Origin: Ruminococcus sp. | Lineage (GTDB): Bacteria; Bacillota; Clostridia; Oscillospirales; Acutalibacteraceae | Assembly (NCBI GenBank): GCA_017456845.1 | Contig: JAFTIP010000016.1 | Coordinates: 1 to 40,224, forward strand | Reading direction: 5' to 3' | Length of the DNA: 40,224 nt | In this document: positions 8,116 through 16,769 of the stretch, in pieces | Numbering within the stretch: position 1 is the stretch's first letter | Layout of the letters: each line of letters starts with the position of its first letter | Made by a program: the position numbers and the translations under genes | The notes under the pieces: model-generated | Databases searched by the model: none | What the model was told of the DNA's origin: nothing | What the model saw: the letters and a program-made list of their open reading frames with translations, nothing else

Positions 8116-9168
8116 ATGAATATTACAGAACGAATTTTAAAGCACACCTCAGTATGGGAAAAACTGAAACACGAAAACCGCCCCATAATCCTATACGGCA
8201 CAGGCAACGGTGCCGATACTATCCTTGATATTTTTGAAAGCTTAAATATAAAAGCAAGTGCAGTTTGTGCCAGCGACGGCTTTGTACGCAAACGCATCTT
8301 CCGAGGCTTTGAGGTTATTAGCATAAGTGACGCTAAGGAAAAATTTGAAAATCCCCTTTTCTGCCTTTCGTTCGCTTCAAGTATTCCTGAGGTTATGGAA
8401 AACATAAAGGCTCTTAACCCCTTGGTGCCCGTGGTACCTGTTTTCGGCAAAGACTTTGTAGACAGGGATTTTATTATAGGCAATTGTGAGAAAATCGACT
8501 ATGCCTACTCTTTACTTGCAGACGAAAAATCTAAAGAGGTTTTCGAAAACATTCTCACTTTTGAGTTTACAGGTGAGCTTCATTACCTTTTAAGAACCGA
8601 AACCACCAGAGAAGAAGCTCTCTGCCAGCTTCTGAAACTTTCCGACAAAGAGCATTATGCCGACCTTGGAGCATATCGTGGCGACACTTTGGAAGAGCTT
8701 ATTGACCTTTGCAGAGGATTCGAAAAGGCCTATGCCTTTGAGCCTGACAAAAAAACCTTTATAAAGCTTAAAGAAAACACAAAAGATATGAAAAACCTCA
8801 GTCTTTTCCCCTATGCTTTGTGGAGTGAAAACACCACCCTTAATTTTTCGGGAGGCGGAGGCAGACAAAGTGCTTTAAGTGAAGAAGGGTATGAGATTGA
8901 GGCGGTGGCTCTGGACAGCATTTTAGAGGGCAAAAAGCTTACCTACATCAAAGCAGACGTTGAAGGTGCTGAGAAAGAAGCCTTAGAGGGAATGAGCCGT
9001 ATTCTAAAGGAACAGAAGCCGAAACTCTGCATAAGTGCATACCACAGAAGTGCCGATATTTTTGAGCTTATATTGCAGATTCACATCATAAATCCCGAAT
9101 ATAAAATAAGCCTTCGCCACCACCCCTATATTCCTGCCTGGGATACGAATTTGTATTGCACGGGTTAG
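8116..9168 (+). CDS. FkbM family SAM-dependent methyltransferase
   Basis: A 350-residue two-part protein. Residues 1-120 form an extra N-terminal domain with a Rossmann-like ILYGTGNGAD loop (26-34), of the kind found in capsule and glycan enzymes. Residues about 150-350 form an FkbM methyltransferase: SAM motif ADLGAYRGDTLEEL (182-195), acidic AFEPD, and the family hallmark KADVEGAEKEALEG. FkbM enzymes methylate sugars or other metabolites; the substrate is unknown. It follows the MBL lipoprotein by 4 bp, so the pair is translated from one message. A GTAGGGGCG repeat and a terminator follow. Confidence 0.85.
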   Translation: MNITERILKHTSVWEKLKHENRPIILYGTGNGADTILDIFESLNIKASAVCASDGFVRKRIFRGFEVISISDAKEKFENPLFCLSFASSIPEVMENIKALNPLVPVVPVFGKDFVDRDFIIGNCEKIDYAYSLLADEKSKEVFENILTFEFTGELHYLLRTETTREEALCQLLKLSDKEHYADLGAYRGDTLEELIDLCRGFEKAYAFEPDKKTFIKLKENTKDMKNLSLFPYALWSENTTLNFSGGGGRQSALSEEGYEIEAVALDSILEGKKLTYIKADVEGAEKEALEGMSRILKEQKPKLCISAYHRSADIFELILQIHIINPEYKISLRHHPYIPAWDTNLYCTG

Positions 9169-9177
9169 CTAACTGCT

Positions 9178-9253
9178 GTAGGGGCGAATATTATTCGCCC
9201 GCTAACCTTTGATGTAATACGAAATTGAACGGGCGATTGATAATCGTCTCTAC
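9178..9253 (+). repeat. GTAGGGGCG palindromic repeat, copy A
   Basis: 76 bp starting GTAGGGGCGAATATTATTCG and ending AATCGTCTCTAC. Each half is a near-perfect hairpin and the two ends are inverted repeats. The middle contains GTAATACGAAA. No coding potential. Confidence 0.85.
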
Positions 9254-9283
9254 TATAAACCATTCACCGTTAATATTACCTCA

Positions 9284-9311
9284 AAAAAGGCTCCACAAGC
9301 GGAGCCTTTTT
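9284..9311. terminator. Bidirectional terminator between FkbM gene and thioredoxin
   Basis: AAAAAGGCTCC / GGAGCCTTTTT, perfect 11-bp stem with a 6-nt loop between convergent genes. Confidence 0.9.
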
Positions 9312-9312
9312 A

Positions 9313-9630
9313 CTATACTATCACTTCTGCACCCAAAAGGGTGTAAAGCTCACTTTTTTTAATAAGTCCTGTGGCACGGTTTAAGGGTCTGCCCTCTTCA
9401 AAAACTACAAGAGTAGGCACCGCCGAAACTCCGAAAGCAGTTTTTAAACTTGGCTCTTTGTCTATATCCACAATATAGAATTTTGTAGAACCGAAGTCTC
9501 TTTCTGCTTTTTCAATCATCAGCTTCATACTCCTGCAAAAGCCGCACCAAGGAGCTGTGAAAAGCACGGCACTTCTGCTGTCATCAAAATATATTTTTTC
9601 TCTGAACTGCTCAGTATTTAAAACTTCCAT
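9313..9630 (-). CDS. Thioredoxin-like protein (WCGFC active site)
   Basis: A 105-residue cytoplasmic thioredoxin-fold disulfide reductase. The active site is WCGFC (28-32) rather than the canonical WCGPC, which would change redox potential. The cis-proline loop SAVPTLVVF is intact. The start follows AAGGTGA, which overlaps the end of the 59-codon gene 9 bp upstream, so the two are cotranscribed. Confidence 0.88.
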   Translation of the reverse strand: MEVLNTEQFREKIYFDDSRSAVLFTAPWCGFCRSMKLMIEKAERDFGSTKFYIVDIDKEPSLKTAFGVSAVPTLVVFEEGRPLNRATGLIKKSELYTLLGAEVIV

Positions 9631-9639
9631 AAAATCACC

Positions 9640-9819
9640 TTATTTAAACATATACCCTGCGGTATCAAGCATATTGCTCATAGACTTTAAGGCTTTACCT
9701 GCCTTTTTCTTCATTGCCTTTTTGCCGTTTTTGTCCATCATTTTTGAGCCGACAACTCCTGCGGCAACGCCTGTCATAACGCCTACTGCCATACCTTTCA
9801 CAATGCTCATTGCCTTCAT
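9640..9819 (-). CDS. Small Gly-rich/basic protein, 59 residues, upstream of thioredoxin
   Basis: Reads MKAMSIVKGMAVGVMT..., with a glycine-rich hydrophobic stretch (5-25) and then a Lys-rich, Met-rich tail (GKKAMKKKAGKALKSMSNM). An excellent GGAGGTGA site 6 nt before the ATG, tight linkage (9 bp) to the thioredoxin gene and a clean reading frame support it as real. It resembles YtxH-like small envelope proteins in layout only; no function is proposed. Confidence 0.8.
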   Translation of the reverse strand: MKAMSIVKGMAVGVMTGVAAGVVGSKMMDKNGKKAMKKKAGKALKSMSNMLDTAGYMFK

Positions 9820-9842
9820 AAAATCACCTCCAAATTTAAGAC

Positions 9843-9871
9843 TTGCATAATTAGTATTTACAGTTTAAAAT
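9843..9871 (+). promoter_or_regulatory. Promoter for trmL
   Basis: TTGCAT (9843-9848), 17-bp spacer, TAAAAT (9866-9871), 20 bp before the TTG start. Confidence 0.5.
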
Positions 9872-9891
9872 ACTTTTAGAGGTGATAACTT

Positions 9892-10392
9892 TTGCCAGAA
9901 CTTAATATTGTATTGGTTGAGCCTGAAATCCCACAGAACACAGGCAACATTGCACGTACTTGTGCTGCCACAGGAGCAAGGCTTCATCTGGTTGAGCCTA
10001 TGGGCTTTACCGTTGACGACAAAAAGCTTAAACGCTCCGGTCTTGACTACTGGTATCTTCTGGATATTACATACTATAAGAATTTAGACGACTTTTTTGA
10101 GAAAAACAAAGACGGCAAATTCTTCTATTTTTCCACCAAAGCAAGGCACACTTATGCTGAGATTGAATACCCCGACAAAGCCTACCTTGTTTTCGGCAAA
10201 GAAACCGCAGGCTTGCCTGAGGAACTTTTGATGAAAAACAAGGACACCACCGTGCGTATTCCTATGATTAGTGATGCCAGAAGTCTTAACCTTTCAAACT
10301 CCGTGGCAATCGGAGTTTACGAGGCATTAAGGCAGTGGAACTTCCCCGAGCTTCAGAATTTCGGAGAATTACATCGGCATTCCTGGGATTAA
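9892..10392 (+). CDS. trmL: tRNA (cytidine(34)-2'-O)-methyltransferase
   Basis: A 166-residue SPOUT methyltransferase that 2'-O-methylates the wobble base of certain leucine tRNAs. The family signatures are intact: VEPEIPQNTGNIARTCAATG at the N-terminus, FGKETAGLPEEL and RIPMISDARSLNLSNSVAIG forming the knotted SAM site. Length is typical. The TTG start is supported by AGAGGTGA and by the family N-terminus. A GTAGGGGCG repeat begins 2 bp after the stop. Confidence 0.95.
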   Translation: MPELNIVLVEPEIPQNTGNIARTCAATGARLHLVEPMGFTVDDKKLKRSGLDYWYLLDITYYKNLDDFFEKNKDGKFFYFSTKARHTYAEIEYPDKAYLVFGKETAGLPEELLMKNKDTTVRIPMISDARSLNLSNSVAIGVYEALRQWNFPELQNFGELHRHSWD

Positions 10393-10394
10393 CA

Positions 10395-10470
10395 GTAGGG
10401 GCGGATATTATCCGCCTGAAAAACACTTATGTAATATGAAACCTTTCGGGCGATTAAAAATCGCCCCTAC
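10395..10470 (+). repeat. GTAGGGGCG palindromic repeat, copy B
   Basis: 76 bp, GTAGGGGCGGATATTATCCG ... AAAAATCGCCCCTAC, with GTAATATGAAA in the middle. Left arm GGCGGAT/ATCCGCC differs from copy A at a base pair by a compensatory change. Confidence 0.85.
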
Positions 10471-10543
10471 AAGACAACTTGCATATTAACAAAGAAAATA
10501 GCCAAAAATTAATGTAAATACTTATTAAAATGCAAATATACAC

Positions 10544-10573
10544 TTGATATTTGTATAGGGATTGTAGTATAAT
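10544..10573 (+). promoter_or_regulatory. Promoter for pgk-tpiA-gpmI
   Basis: TTGATA (10544-10549), 18-bp spacer, TATAAT (10568-10573), leaving a leader of about 60 nt. Confidence 0.7.
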
Positions 10574-10640
10574 TAACAAGGTAAATTTTGCTTAATTCCA
10601 AGGGAATAAACAAAAAATAAAGTTGAAAGGAATAATTCCA

Positions 10641-11849
10641 ATGAACCTTAACAAAGTAAGCGTTGATGATATCAACGTAGCAGGCAAAAAAGTATTAGTT
10701 CGCTGCGACTTTAACGTTCCCCTTAAAGAGGGCGTTATCACAAACGACAACCGTATTACAGCAGCTCTTCCCACAATCAAAAAGCTTATCGCAGATGGCG
10801 GTAAGGTTATTCTTTGCTCTCACCTTGGCAAGCCCAAGAACGGCCCCGAGGAGAAGTTCTCTCTTGCTCCTGTAGCAGTTAGACTTTCTGAGCTTTTAGG
10901 TCAGCCCGTAGTTTTTGCTAACGACGACGAGGTTGTTGGTGAGAACGCTAAGAAGGCAGTTGCTGAGATGAAGGACGGCGACGTTGTTCTTCTTCAGAAC
11001 ACTCGTTTCAGAAAAGAAGAAACAAAGAACCTCGAGCCCTTCTCTTCTGAGCTTGCATCTTTAGCAGAAGTTTTCGTAATGGACGCTTTCGGCTCTGCTC
11101 ACCGTGCACACTGCTCCACAGCAGGTGTTACAGACCACATTAAGGACACAGCAGTTGGTTACCTCATGCAGAAGGAAATCGCATTCCTCGGCAACGCAGT
11201 TGAGGAGCCTGTTCGTCCCTTCGTTGCAATCCTCGGCGGTGCTAAGGTTGCAGACAAGCTCAATGTTATCAACAACCTCCTCGAGAAGTGCGACACACTT
11301 ATCATCGGCGGCGGTATGGCATACACATTCATCAAGGCTCAGGGCGGCTCTGTTGGTACATCTCTCGTTGACGACACTAAGATCGACTACTGCTTAGAGA
11401 TGATCAACAAGGCTAAGGAAATGGGTAAAGAGCTCCTCTTACCTGTTGACGCTATGACAACAAAGGACTTCCCCGATCCTATCGATGCTCCTATCGAAGT
11501 TACAGCTTGTGCAGCTAACGAGATTCCTGCTGACATTATGGGTCTTGACATTGGTCCCAAGACTCAGGAGCTTTACGCTAACGCTGTTAAGAGTGCTAAG
11601 ACAGTTGTTTGGAACGGTCCTATGGGCGTATTCGAGAACCCCTCTTTAGCAAAGGGTACAATTGCAGTTGCTGAGGCTCTTGCTGAGACTGAGGCTACTA
11701 CAATCATCGGCGGCGGCGACTCCGCAGCTGCTGTAATAAACCTCGGCTACGCTGACAAGATGAGCCACATCTCCACAGGCGGCGGTGCTTCTCTTGAGTA
11801 TCTCGAGGGCAAGGTTCTTCCCGGTGTTGCAGTTATTGCCAACAAATAA
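10641..11849 (+). CDS. pgk: Phosphoglycerate kinase
   Basis: A 402-residue glycolytic enzyme converting 1,3-bisphosphoglycerate and ADP to 3-phosphoglycerate and ATP. Visible motifs are [34 protein letters not shown] and [14 protein letters not shown]. The ATG at 10641 is preferred to an in-frame TTG at 10623 because GAAAGGA lies between them. Codon choice is strongly biased, as expected for a highly expressed gene. First gene of a three-gene glycolytic operon; gap and eno are not in the window. Confidence 0.98.
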   Translation: MNLNKVSVDDINVAGKKVLVRCDFNVPLKEGVITNDNRITAALPTIKKLIADGGKVILCSHLGKPKNGPEEKFSLAPVAVRLSELLGQPVVFANDDEVVGENAKKAVAEMKDGDVVLLQNTRFRKEETKNLEPFSSELASLAEVFVMDAFGSAHRAHCSTAGVTDHIKDTAVGYLMQKEIAFLGNAVEEPVRPFVAILGGAKVADKLNVINNLLEKCDTLIIGGGMAYTFIKAQGGSVGTSLVDDTKIDYCLEMINKAKEMGKELLLPVDAMTTKDFPDPIDAPIEVTACAANEIPADIMGLDIGPKTQELYANAVKSAKTVVWNGPMGVFENPSLAKGTIAVAEALAETEATTIIGGGDSAAAVINLGYADKMSHISTGGGASLEYLEGKVLPGVAVIANK

Positions 11850-11867
11850 TTTATCTTAAATAAATCT

Positions 11868-11893
11868 CAGGGCGGAGCTTTTACTTCGCCCTG
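11868..11893 (+). other. Intergenic hairpin pgk/tpiA
   Basis: CAGGGCG / CGCCCTG, 7-bp stem with a 12-nt loop and no T-run after it. More likely an mRNA processing or stability element than a terminator. Confidence 0.5.
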
Positions 11894-11937
11894 TACCTAT
11901 GTAATAAACTTCTATTATTCTGAAAGGAAGATTAAAA

Positions 11938-12705
11938 ATGAACAAGGCTACAAGAAAAACAATTATCGCAGGCAACTGGAAAATGAACAAAACTCCTGCA
12001 GAGGCAACAGCTCTCATCTCTGAGATTGCGCCTTTAGTTAAAGACGCTGACTGCGAGGTTATCGCTTGCGTTCCTTACGTTGACCTTTACACAGCACTTG
12101 AAGCTGCAAAAGGCACAAACATTCAGATTGGCGCAGAGAACTGCCACTGGGCAAAGAGCGGTGCGTTTACTGCTGAGATTTCCGCCGATATGCTTGCATC
12201 TATGGGTCTTAAGTATGTTATCATCGGCCACAGCGAGCGTCGTCAGTACTTCGGTGAGACAGACGTAACAGTTAAAGACAGAGTTCGTGCTGCACTTGAC
12301 GCAGGCCTTACAGTTATCCTCTGCGTTGGTGAGTACCTTGAGCAGAGAGAGCAGGATGTTACAGCTGAGGTTGTAAGAATGCAGACTAAGATTGCTCTTC
12401 TCGGCGTTACTGAGGAAGAGATGAGCCGTATCGTTATCGCTTACGAGCCTGTTTGGGCTATCGGCACAGGTCTTACAGCTACTGCTGATCAGGCTGACGA
12501 AGTTTGCGGTATCATCCGTAATTGCATTGCAGAGCTTTACAACACTGAGGTTGCAGAGGCTACAACAATTCAGTACGGCGGTTCTATGAACGACGCTAAC
12601 GCCCAGGAGCTTCTCTCTAAGGTTAACGTTGACGGCGGTCTTATCGGCGGTGCTTCTCTCGTTGCTGAAAAGTTTGCTGCTATCGTTAAGGCTGCAAGCA
12701 AATAA
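11938..12705 (+). CDS. tpiA: Triosephosphate isomerase
   Basis: A 255-residue TIM barrel interconverting dihydroxyacetone phosphate and glyceraldehyde 3-phosphate. Motifs are GNWKMNKT (substrate Lys), GHSERR (catalytic His), AYEPVWAIGTG (catalytic Glu) and the phosphate-binding IQYGGSMN and GLIGGASL. The start follows GAAAGGAAG. Second gene of the pgk operon; gpmI starts 15 bp later. Confidence 0.98.
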   Translation: MNKATRKTIIAGNWKMNKTPAEATALISEIAPLVKDADCEVIACVPYVDLYTALEAAKGTNIQIGAENCHWAKSGAFTAEISADMLASMGLKYVIIGHSERRQYFGETDVTVKDRVRAALDAGLTVILCVGEYLEQREQDVTAEVVRMQTKIALLGVTEEEMSRIVIAYEPVWAIGTGLTATADQADEVCGIIRNCIAELYNTEVAEATTIQYGGSMNDANAQELLSKVNVDGGLIGGASLVAEKFAAIVKAASK

Positions 12706-12720
12706 TCGGAGTTGAAAATT

Positions 12721-14232
12721 ATGAAAAAACCGTTACTTTTATGTATTCTTGACGGTTTCGGCATTGCCCCCAAAGAGGGCAACGCTATTGAGGCCGCTAA
12801 CACACCTAACCTTGACAAAATTTTTGCTGAGAACCCTGTTACTGCTATCGGTGCATCAGGTATGGACGTTGGTCTTCCTGAGGGTCAGATGGGAAACAGC
12901 GAGGTTGGTCACACCAACATCGGTGCAGGCAGAGTTGTATATCAGGAGTTAACAAGAATCACAAAGTCTATTAAAGACGGTGATTTCTTTGAGAATGAAG
13001 CTTTAGTTAAGGCTGTTGACAACTGTGTAAATAACGGCACAGCACTTCACCTTTTCGGTCTTCTTTCCGACGGCGGTGTTCACAGCCACAACACTCATAT
13101 GTACGGCATTTTAGAGCTTGCAAAGCAGAAGGGCTTAAAGGAAGTTTATGTTCACGCATTCCTTGACGGCCGTGACGTTTCTCCTACAAGCGGTCAGGGC
13201 TTTGTTGCTGACTGCGTGGCTGAGATGGAAAAAATCGGTGTTGGTAAAATTGCATCCGTAATGGGCAGATACTACGCTATGGACAGAGACAACCGTTGGG
13301 AGCGTGTTGAAAAGGCTTACGCTGCAATGGTTTACGGCGAAGGCGAAAAAGCAACAGACGCAATTAAGGCAGTTGCTGATTCTTACAGCAAAGATATTAC
13401 CGACGAGTTTGTTGTTCCCACAGTTATTGAGGGCGGCAAGACTATCGCTGAGGGTGACTCTGTAATTCTCTTTAACTTCCGCCCCGACAGAGCAAGAGAA
13501 ATTACCCGTACCTTTGTTGATCCAGAGTTCGACGGCTTTGAGCGTAGAAACGGCTTCTTCAAGCTTAACTACGTTTGTATGACTCAGTACGATGCAACAA
13601 TGCCTAACGTAGACGTTGCATTCAAGCCTCAGACTCTTAAGAATACTCTTGGCGAGTACGTTTCCGACAAGGGCCTTGCTCAGCTTAGAATTGCTGAAAC
13701 TGAGAAGTACGCACACGTAACATTCTTCTTCAACGGCGGTATTGAGAAAACATACCCAGGTGAGGACAGAATCTTAGTTGCTTCTCCCAAAGTTGCAACC
13801 TACGATTTACAGCCTGAGATGAGCGCATACGAAGTATGCGACAAGTGCTGTGACGCTATCCGCACAGGCAAGTATGATATGATTATCTTAAACTTTGCGA
13901 ACTGCGATATGGTTGGCCACACAGGCGTTTTTGAGGCTGCAGTTAAGGCTGTTGAGTCTGTTGACACTTGCGTTGGCAAAGTAGTTGAGGCAGTTAAGGA
14001 AATGGAAGGCGTAACACTTATTACAGCTGACCACGGCAACGCTGACAAAATGTTTGAGGAAGACGGCTCTCCCTTTACAGCCCACACCACAAACCCCGTT
14101 AAGTTCTGCGTTGTTGGCCATGATTGCGAGCTCAGAGAAGGCGGCAGACTTGCTGACATTGCTCCCACAATGCTTCAGATTATGGGTCTCGAACAGCCTG
14201 CTGAAATGGACGGCGTGTCAATAATAAAGTAA
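12721..14232 (+). CDS. gpmI: 2,3-bisphosphoglycerate-independent phosphoglycerate mutase
   Basis: A 503-residue Mn-dependent enzyme converting 3- to 2-phosphoglycerate, with a fold related to alkaline phosphatase. Motifs are LCILDGFG (metal Asp), GQMGNSEVGHTNIG (catalytic Ser), HAFLDGRDVSP, FNFRPDRAREI, NFANCDMVGHTG and ITADHGNAD. The ATG at 12721 is chosen over an in-frame TTG at 12712, which would lie on the GGAG ribosome site. Last gene of the glycolytic operon, followed by a strong terminator. Confidence 0.98.
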   Translation: MKKPLLLCILDGFGIAPKEGNAIEAANTPNLDKIFAENPVTAIGASGMDVGLPEGQMGNSEVGHTNIGAGRVVYQELTRITKSIKDGDFFENEALVKAVDNCVNNGTALHLFGLLSDGGVHSHNTHMYGILELAKQKGLKEVYVHAFLDGRDVSPTSGQGFVADCVAEMEKIGVGKIASVMGRYYAMDRDNRWERVEKAYAAMVYGEGEKATDAIKAVADSYSKDITDEFVVPTVIEGGKTIAEGDSVILFNFRPDRAREITRTFVDPEFDGFERRNGFFKLNYVCMTQYDATMPNVDVAFKPQTLKNTLGEYVSDKGLAQLRIAETEKYAHVTFFFNGGIEKTYPGEDRILVASPKVATYDLQPEMSAYEVCDKCCDAIRTGKYDMIILNFANCDMVGHTGVFEAAVKAVESVDTCVGKVVEAVKEMEGVTLITADHGNADKMFEEDGSPFTAHTTNPVKFCVVGHDCELREGGRLADIAPTMLQIMGLEQPAEMDGVSIIK

Positions 14233-14247
14233 TAAATTTTTACACTT

Positions 14248-14274
14248 AAAGGCTTCCTGACGGAAGCCTTTTTT
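14248..14274 (+). terminator. Terminator of pgk-tpiA-gpmI
   Basis: AAAGGCTTCC / GGAAGCCTTT, 10-bp stem with TGAC loop, followed by a run of T. Confidence 0.9.
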
Positions 14275-14275
14275 A

Positions 14276-14304
14276 TTGACTTATAACACGCATTAATATA
14301 TACT
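14276..14304 (+). promoter_or_regulatory. Promoter for the LRR-dockerin gene
   Basis: TTGACT (14276-14281), 17-bp spacer, TATACT (14299-14304), directly after the previous terminator. Confidence 0.6.
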
Positions 14305-14333
14305 TAAATTATAATTACTAAGGCGGTGTTTTT

Positions 14334-15578
14334 ATGAAAAAAGTACTTTCTTTAACCCTTACATTACTTATACTTACTTCTGTTTGTGCGTTTAATACCT
14401 CTGCTTTGGAGGATAAAGGTTTTACGTACACTGAAGATGAGGGCAAGGCGGTAATTACAGGATATGAGGGCTCTGAAACTAACCTTGTTATACCTGCAGT
14501 CTTAGGCGGCTTAAAGGTTGAAGAAATTGAAGATAACGCCTTTTATCAGAATCACAATTTGTCCTCCGTTACCATTGAAAACGGAATTAAAGAAATAGGA
14601 GACAAGGCATTTTACAACTGCACCGGGCTTTCCTCGGTTACTATCCCCGACAGCGTTCGCGAAATCGGTGATTCTGCCTTTTCTTACTGCGTTTATCTTA
14701 CAGATGTTACCTTAGGTAAAGGTCTTGAAGAAATCAGCAACAACTGCTTTTCTCACAACACAAGACTTGCAAGCATAACTATACCGGAGGGTGTTAAAGA
14801 GCTTGACGACGGTGCCTTTGAAGAGTGCACACACTTATATGAGGTTACCCTGCCAAGCACACTTAAAGAAATCGGAAAATACGCCTTAGCATACACCTAT
14901 AACCTCAGCAGTATTACTCTGCCCCAAAATCTTGAAATCATTGACGAGGGTGCTTTTTACTTCAACTCTGCACTTACAGAAATTTCTGTTCCTGCTTCGG
15001 TAAAAACCTTAGGCAACTACGCTTTTTACTCAAACTCTTCTCTTTACTACGCCGACCTTAACGAAGGCCTTACAACTATAGGTGATATGGCTTTTGACGG
15101 CACCGCTCTTACAAGCCTTTACATTCCTTCTACAGTAACTCTTGTGGGAAGCAACCCCTTCGGCTACACCTTTAACGAAGAAACCTTCGAGTATGAGCTG
15201 GCTCAGGGATTTACAGCTCTCTGCGTGGGAGGCAGTTTAGGTGCACAGCTTTGTGATGCCCTTGGCATCAATTACAGCATTGTTCCTGTAAAGAGCACTC
15301 CTGTTACTGAGGAAAAGCCTCAGTCAACTACAGCACCAAAAGCTACCGCTACTGCCACAGCTTCTGCGACAGCATCAACCCAAAATCACAACTACAGCAA
15401 AGGCGACGTTAACCTTGACTTAAATGTAGACAAAATCGACACCAATGATATTCAGCTTCATCTTGCTTATCTTAAAGAGCTTTCCGATAAATCTCTTAAG
15501 CTGGCAGACTTTGATGAAAACGGAAAGGTAAATATTAAAGACACCGCAAAAATCTGCATATCTATAGCTAAAGCATAG
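14334..15578 (+). CDS. Secreted leucine-rich-repeat (BspA/LRR_5) protein with C-terminal dockerin
   Basis: A 414-residue exported protein. A signal peptide spans residues 1-25 (cleavage near TSALE). Residues about 50-270 hold around nine LRR_5 repeats of ~23 residues of the type 'LSSVTIPDSVREIGDSAF'. A Thr/Ala-rich linker (TAPKATATATASATAS) leads to a type I dockerin (~354-414) with two calcium-binding segments, GDVNLDLNVDKIDTNDIQ and ADFDENGKVNIKDTAK. LRR_5 proteins mediate adhesion or binding, and the dockerin implies attachment to a cohesin on a scaffold or cell surface. No cohesin gene is in the window. The next gene starts 11 bp downstream. Confidence 0.88.
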   Translation: MKKVLSLTLTLLILTSVCAFNTSALEDKGFTYTEDEGKAVITGYEGSETNLVIPAVLGGLKVEEIEDNAFYQNHNLSSVTIENGIKEIGDKAFYNCTGLSSVTIPDSVREIGDSAFSYCVYLTDVTLGKGLEEISNNCFSHNTRLASITIPEGVKELDDGAFEECTHLYEVTLPSTLKEIGKYALAYTYNLSSITLPQNLEIIDEGAFYFNSALTEISVPASVKTLGNYAFYSNSSLYYADLNEGLTTIGDMAFDGTALTSLYIPSTVTLVGSNPFGYTFNEETFEYELAQGFTALCVGGSLGAQLCDALGINYSIVPVKSTPVTEEKPQSTTAPKATATATASATASTQNHNYSKGDVNLDLNVDKIDTNDIQLHLAYLKELSDKSLKLADFDENGKVNIKDTAKICISIAKA

Positions 15579-15589
15579 GAGGTGAATTT

Positions 15590-16705
15590 ATGACACCTTA
15601 CAACAAAACAGCAAGAAGAATCCACACTTTGGTTTTATTAACCTGTATCGCTGTTTTCAGTATTCTGTTTGTCATGCACTCTGTGGCCATTTATAAAAGC
15701 ACAGATAACTTAGACACCTTGCATCTGGCCTTGTTTCTTATTAGCTTGTTTGTTATTCAACAACTTTGCTACGCCATATTCAGCTTGGGATTTCTGATTT
15801 TCGGCAAAATCTCAGGCTACAAAATGGCATTTCTCAGAATTGCCTTTATGAAATGGACAAAGGATGAAAAAGGTAAAATACATTTTTCTACCACCAATGA
15901 GCGTGGCTCGTCGTCCAAATGCGGAATGTATCCCCCTGATATGATAGACGGCAAAATGCCCTATTTTCTGTACGGACATGGTTTGGTTATTCTTTCTTCA
16001 TTTTTCATTGTAATTTCCGTAAGTTTATTTGCCTTTAACTTTTACACTCCTGTTATTTCAAGCTTACTCTTAGTTTTTATTTTTGTTTTGCTTACTGTTG
16101 TTTTTCTGGATTTGTGTCTGGGCAATGCAAAATTCACCCGAGACATGAGAAAATCCCCTTACGCTATTAAAGGTTTGTGGATTTCTTGCAAGCTTGCAGA
16201 CCCAAGCCTTAAAAACACAAGTTTAAACCATATGCCCGATGAGTGGTTTGAGCTTAAGGATAACAGCAATATTGATACATACTGGGCTTCTTTCTATCTG
16301 CTTTGTTGCGGAGAAAGGCTTCTGGGTCAAATGCATTTTAAGGAAGCCTCAGAAGTTCTTGATCGAATTTTGGCTCCCGACTCACGGCTGATTAACGAGC
16401 AGTATATGAGCACTATTGCCGACAGGCTTTTCTGCGAATTAATGACAAACAGAAATCCGCAGATTATCGAAAAACTTTACACACCTGAGTTTAAAAACTA
16501 CTTAAGCAACGTAAGAACCTACACAAACCTATGCAGGAATTATGCATTCACTTTGTTTATTGAAAAGAATCCTGCAGGAGCGGCTCAGATTAAGTCTGAG
16601 TTTTTTGAGGCAAGCAAAAATCCCTATAACCAAAAAGATGCTCAGGCAGAAACCGAACTTTTGCTTTATGCGGAAAATAAATATTTTAGTAACTCTCAAC
16701 CTTAA
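15590..16705 (+). CDS. Membrane protein resembling a catalytically dead site-2 protease (M50-like)
   Basis: A 371-residue protein with four or more hydrophobic segments (about 12-34, 45-72, 131-152, 154-172) and a soluble helical C-terminal half. The layout recalls an uncharacterised M50-like family with HExGHLIFG..GYK, then GTGGQCLM.PP and DGK.PY.LYN. Here FSLGFLIFGKISGYK (64-78), SSSKCGMYPPDMIDGKMPYF and the C-terminal 'LYTPEFKNYL' tract keep the frame. Phe64, Ser65 and Phe68 stand where His, Glu and His belong, so proteolysis is unlikely. It follows the LRR-dockerin gene by 11 bp with an AGGAGGTG site. The family link is from memory and needs a profile search. Confidence 0.55.
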   Translation: MTPYNKTARRIHTLVLLTCIAVFSILFVMHSVAIYKSTDNLDTLHLALFLISLFVIQQLCYAIFSLGFLIFGKISGYKMAFLRIAFMKWTKDEKGKIHFSTTNERGSSSKCGMYPPDMIDGKMPYFLYGHGLVILSSFFIVISVSLFAFNFYTPVISSLLLVFIFVLLTVVFLDLCLGNAKFTRDMRKSPYAIKGLWISCKLADPSLKNTSLNHMPDEWFELKDNSNIDTYWASFYLLCCGERLLGQMHFKEASEVLDRILAPDSRLINEQYMSTIADRLFCELMTNRNPQIIEKLYTPEFKNYLSNVRTYTNLCRNYAFTLFIEKNPAGAAQIKSEFFEASKNPYNQKDAQAETELLLYAENKYFSNSQP

Positions 16706-16716
16706 ACAAATGCAAC

Positions 16717-16747
16717 AACACCCTGTACTTTATTGGTACAGGGTGTT
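16717..16747. terminator. Bidirectional terminator
   Basis: AACACCCTGTAC / GTACAGGGTGTT, perfect 12-bp stem with a 7-nt loop and TTTT on the plus side. It lies between convergent genes. Confidence 0.85.
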
Positions 16748-16769
16748 TTAATATGTTTTGATTTAATTA

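Noticed and set aside
9178-10470. Two GTAGGGGCG repeats around trmL as a CRISPR, att pair or composite transposon
   Set aside because: Spacing is gene-sized, copies are palindromic and divergent, trmL is a core gene, and other copies lie far away.
13135-13716. Long open frame antisense to gpmI (193 codons)
   Set aside because: Shadow of a highly biased coding sequence; no ribosome site, no recognisable domains.
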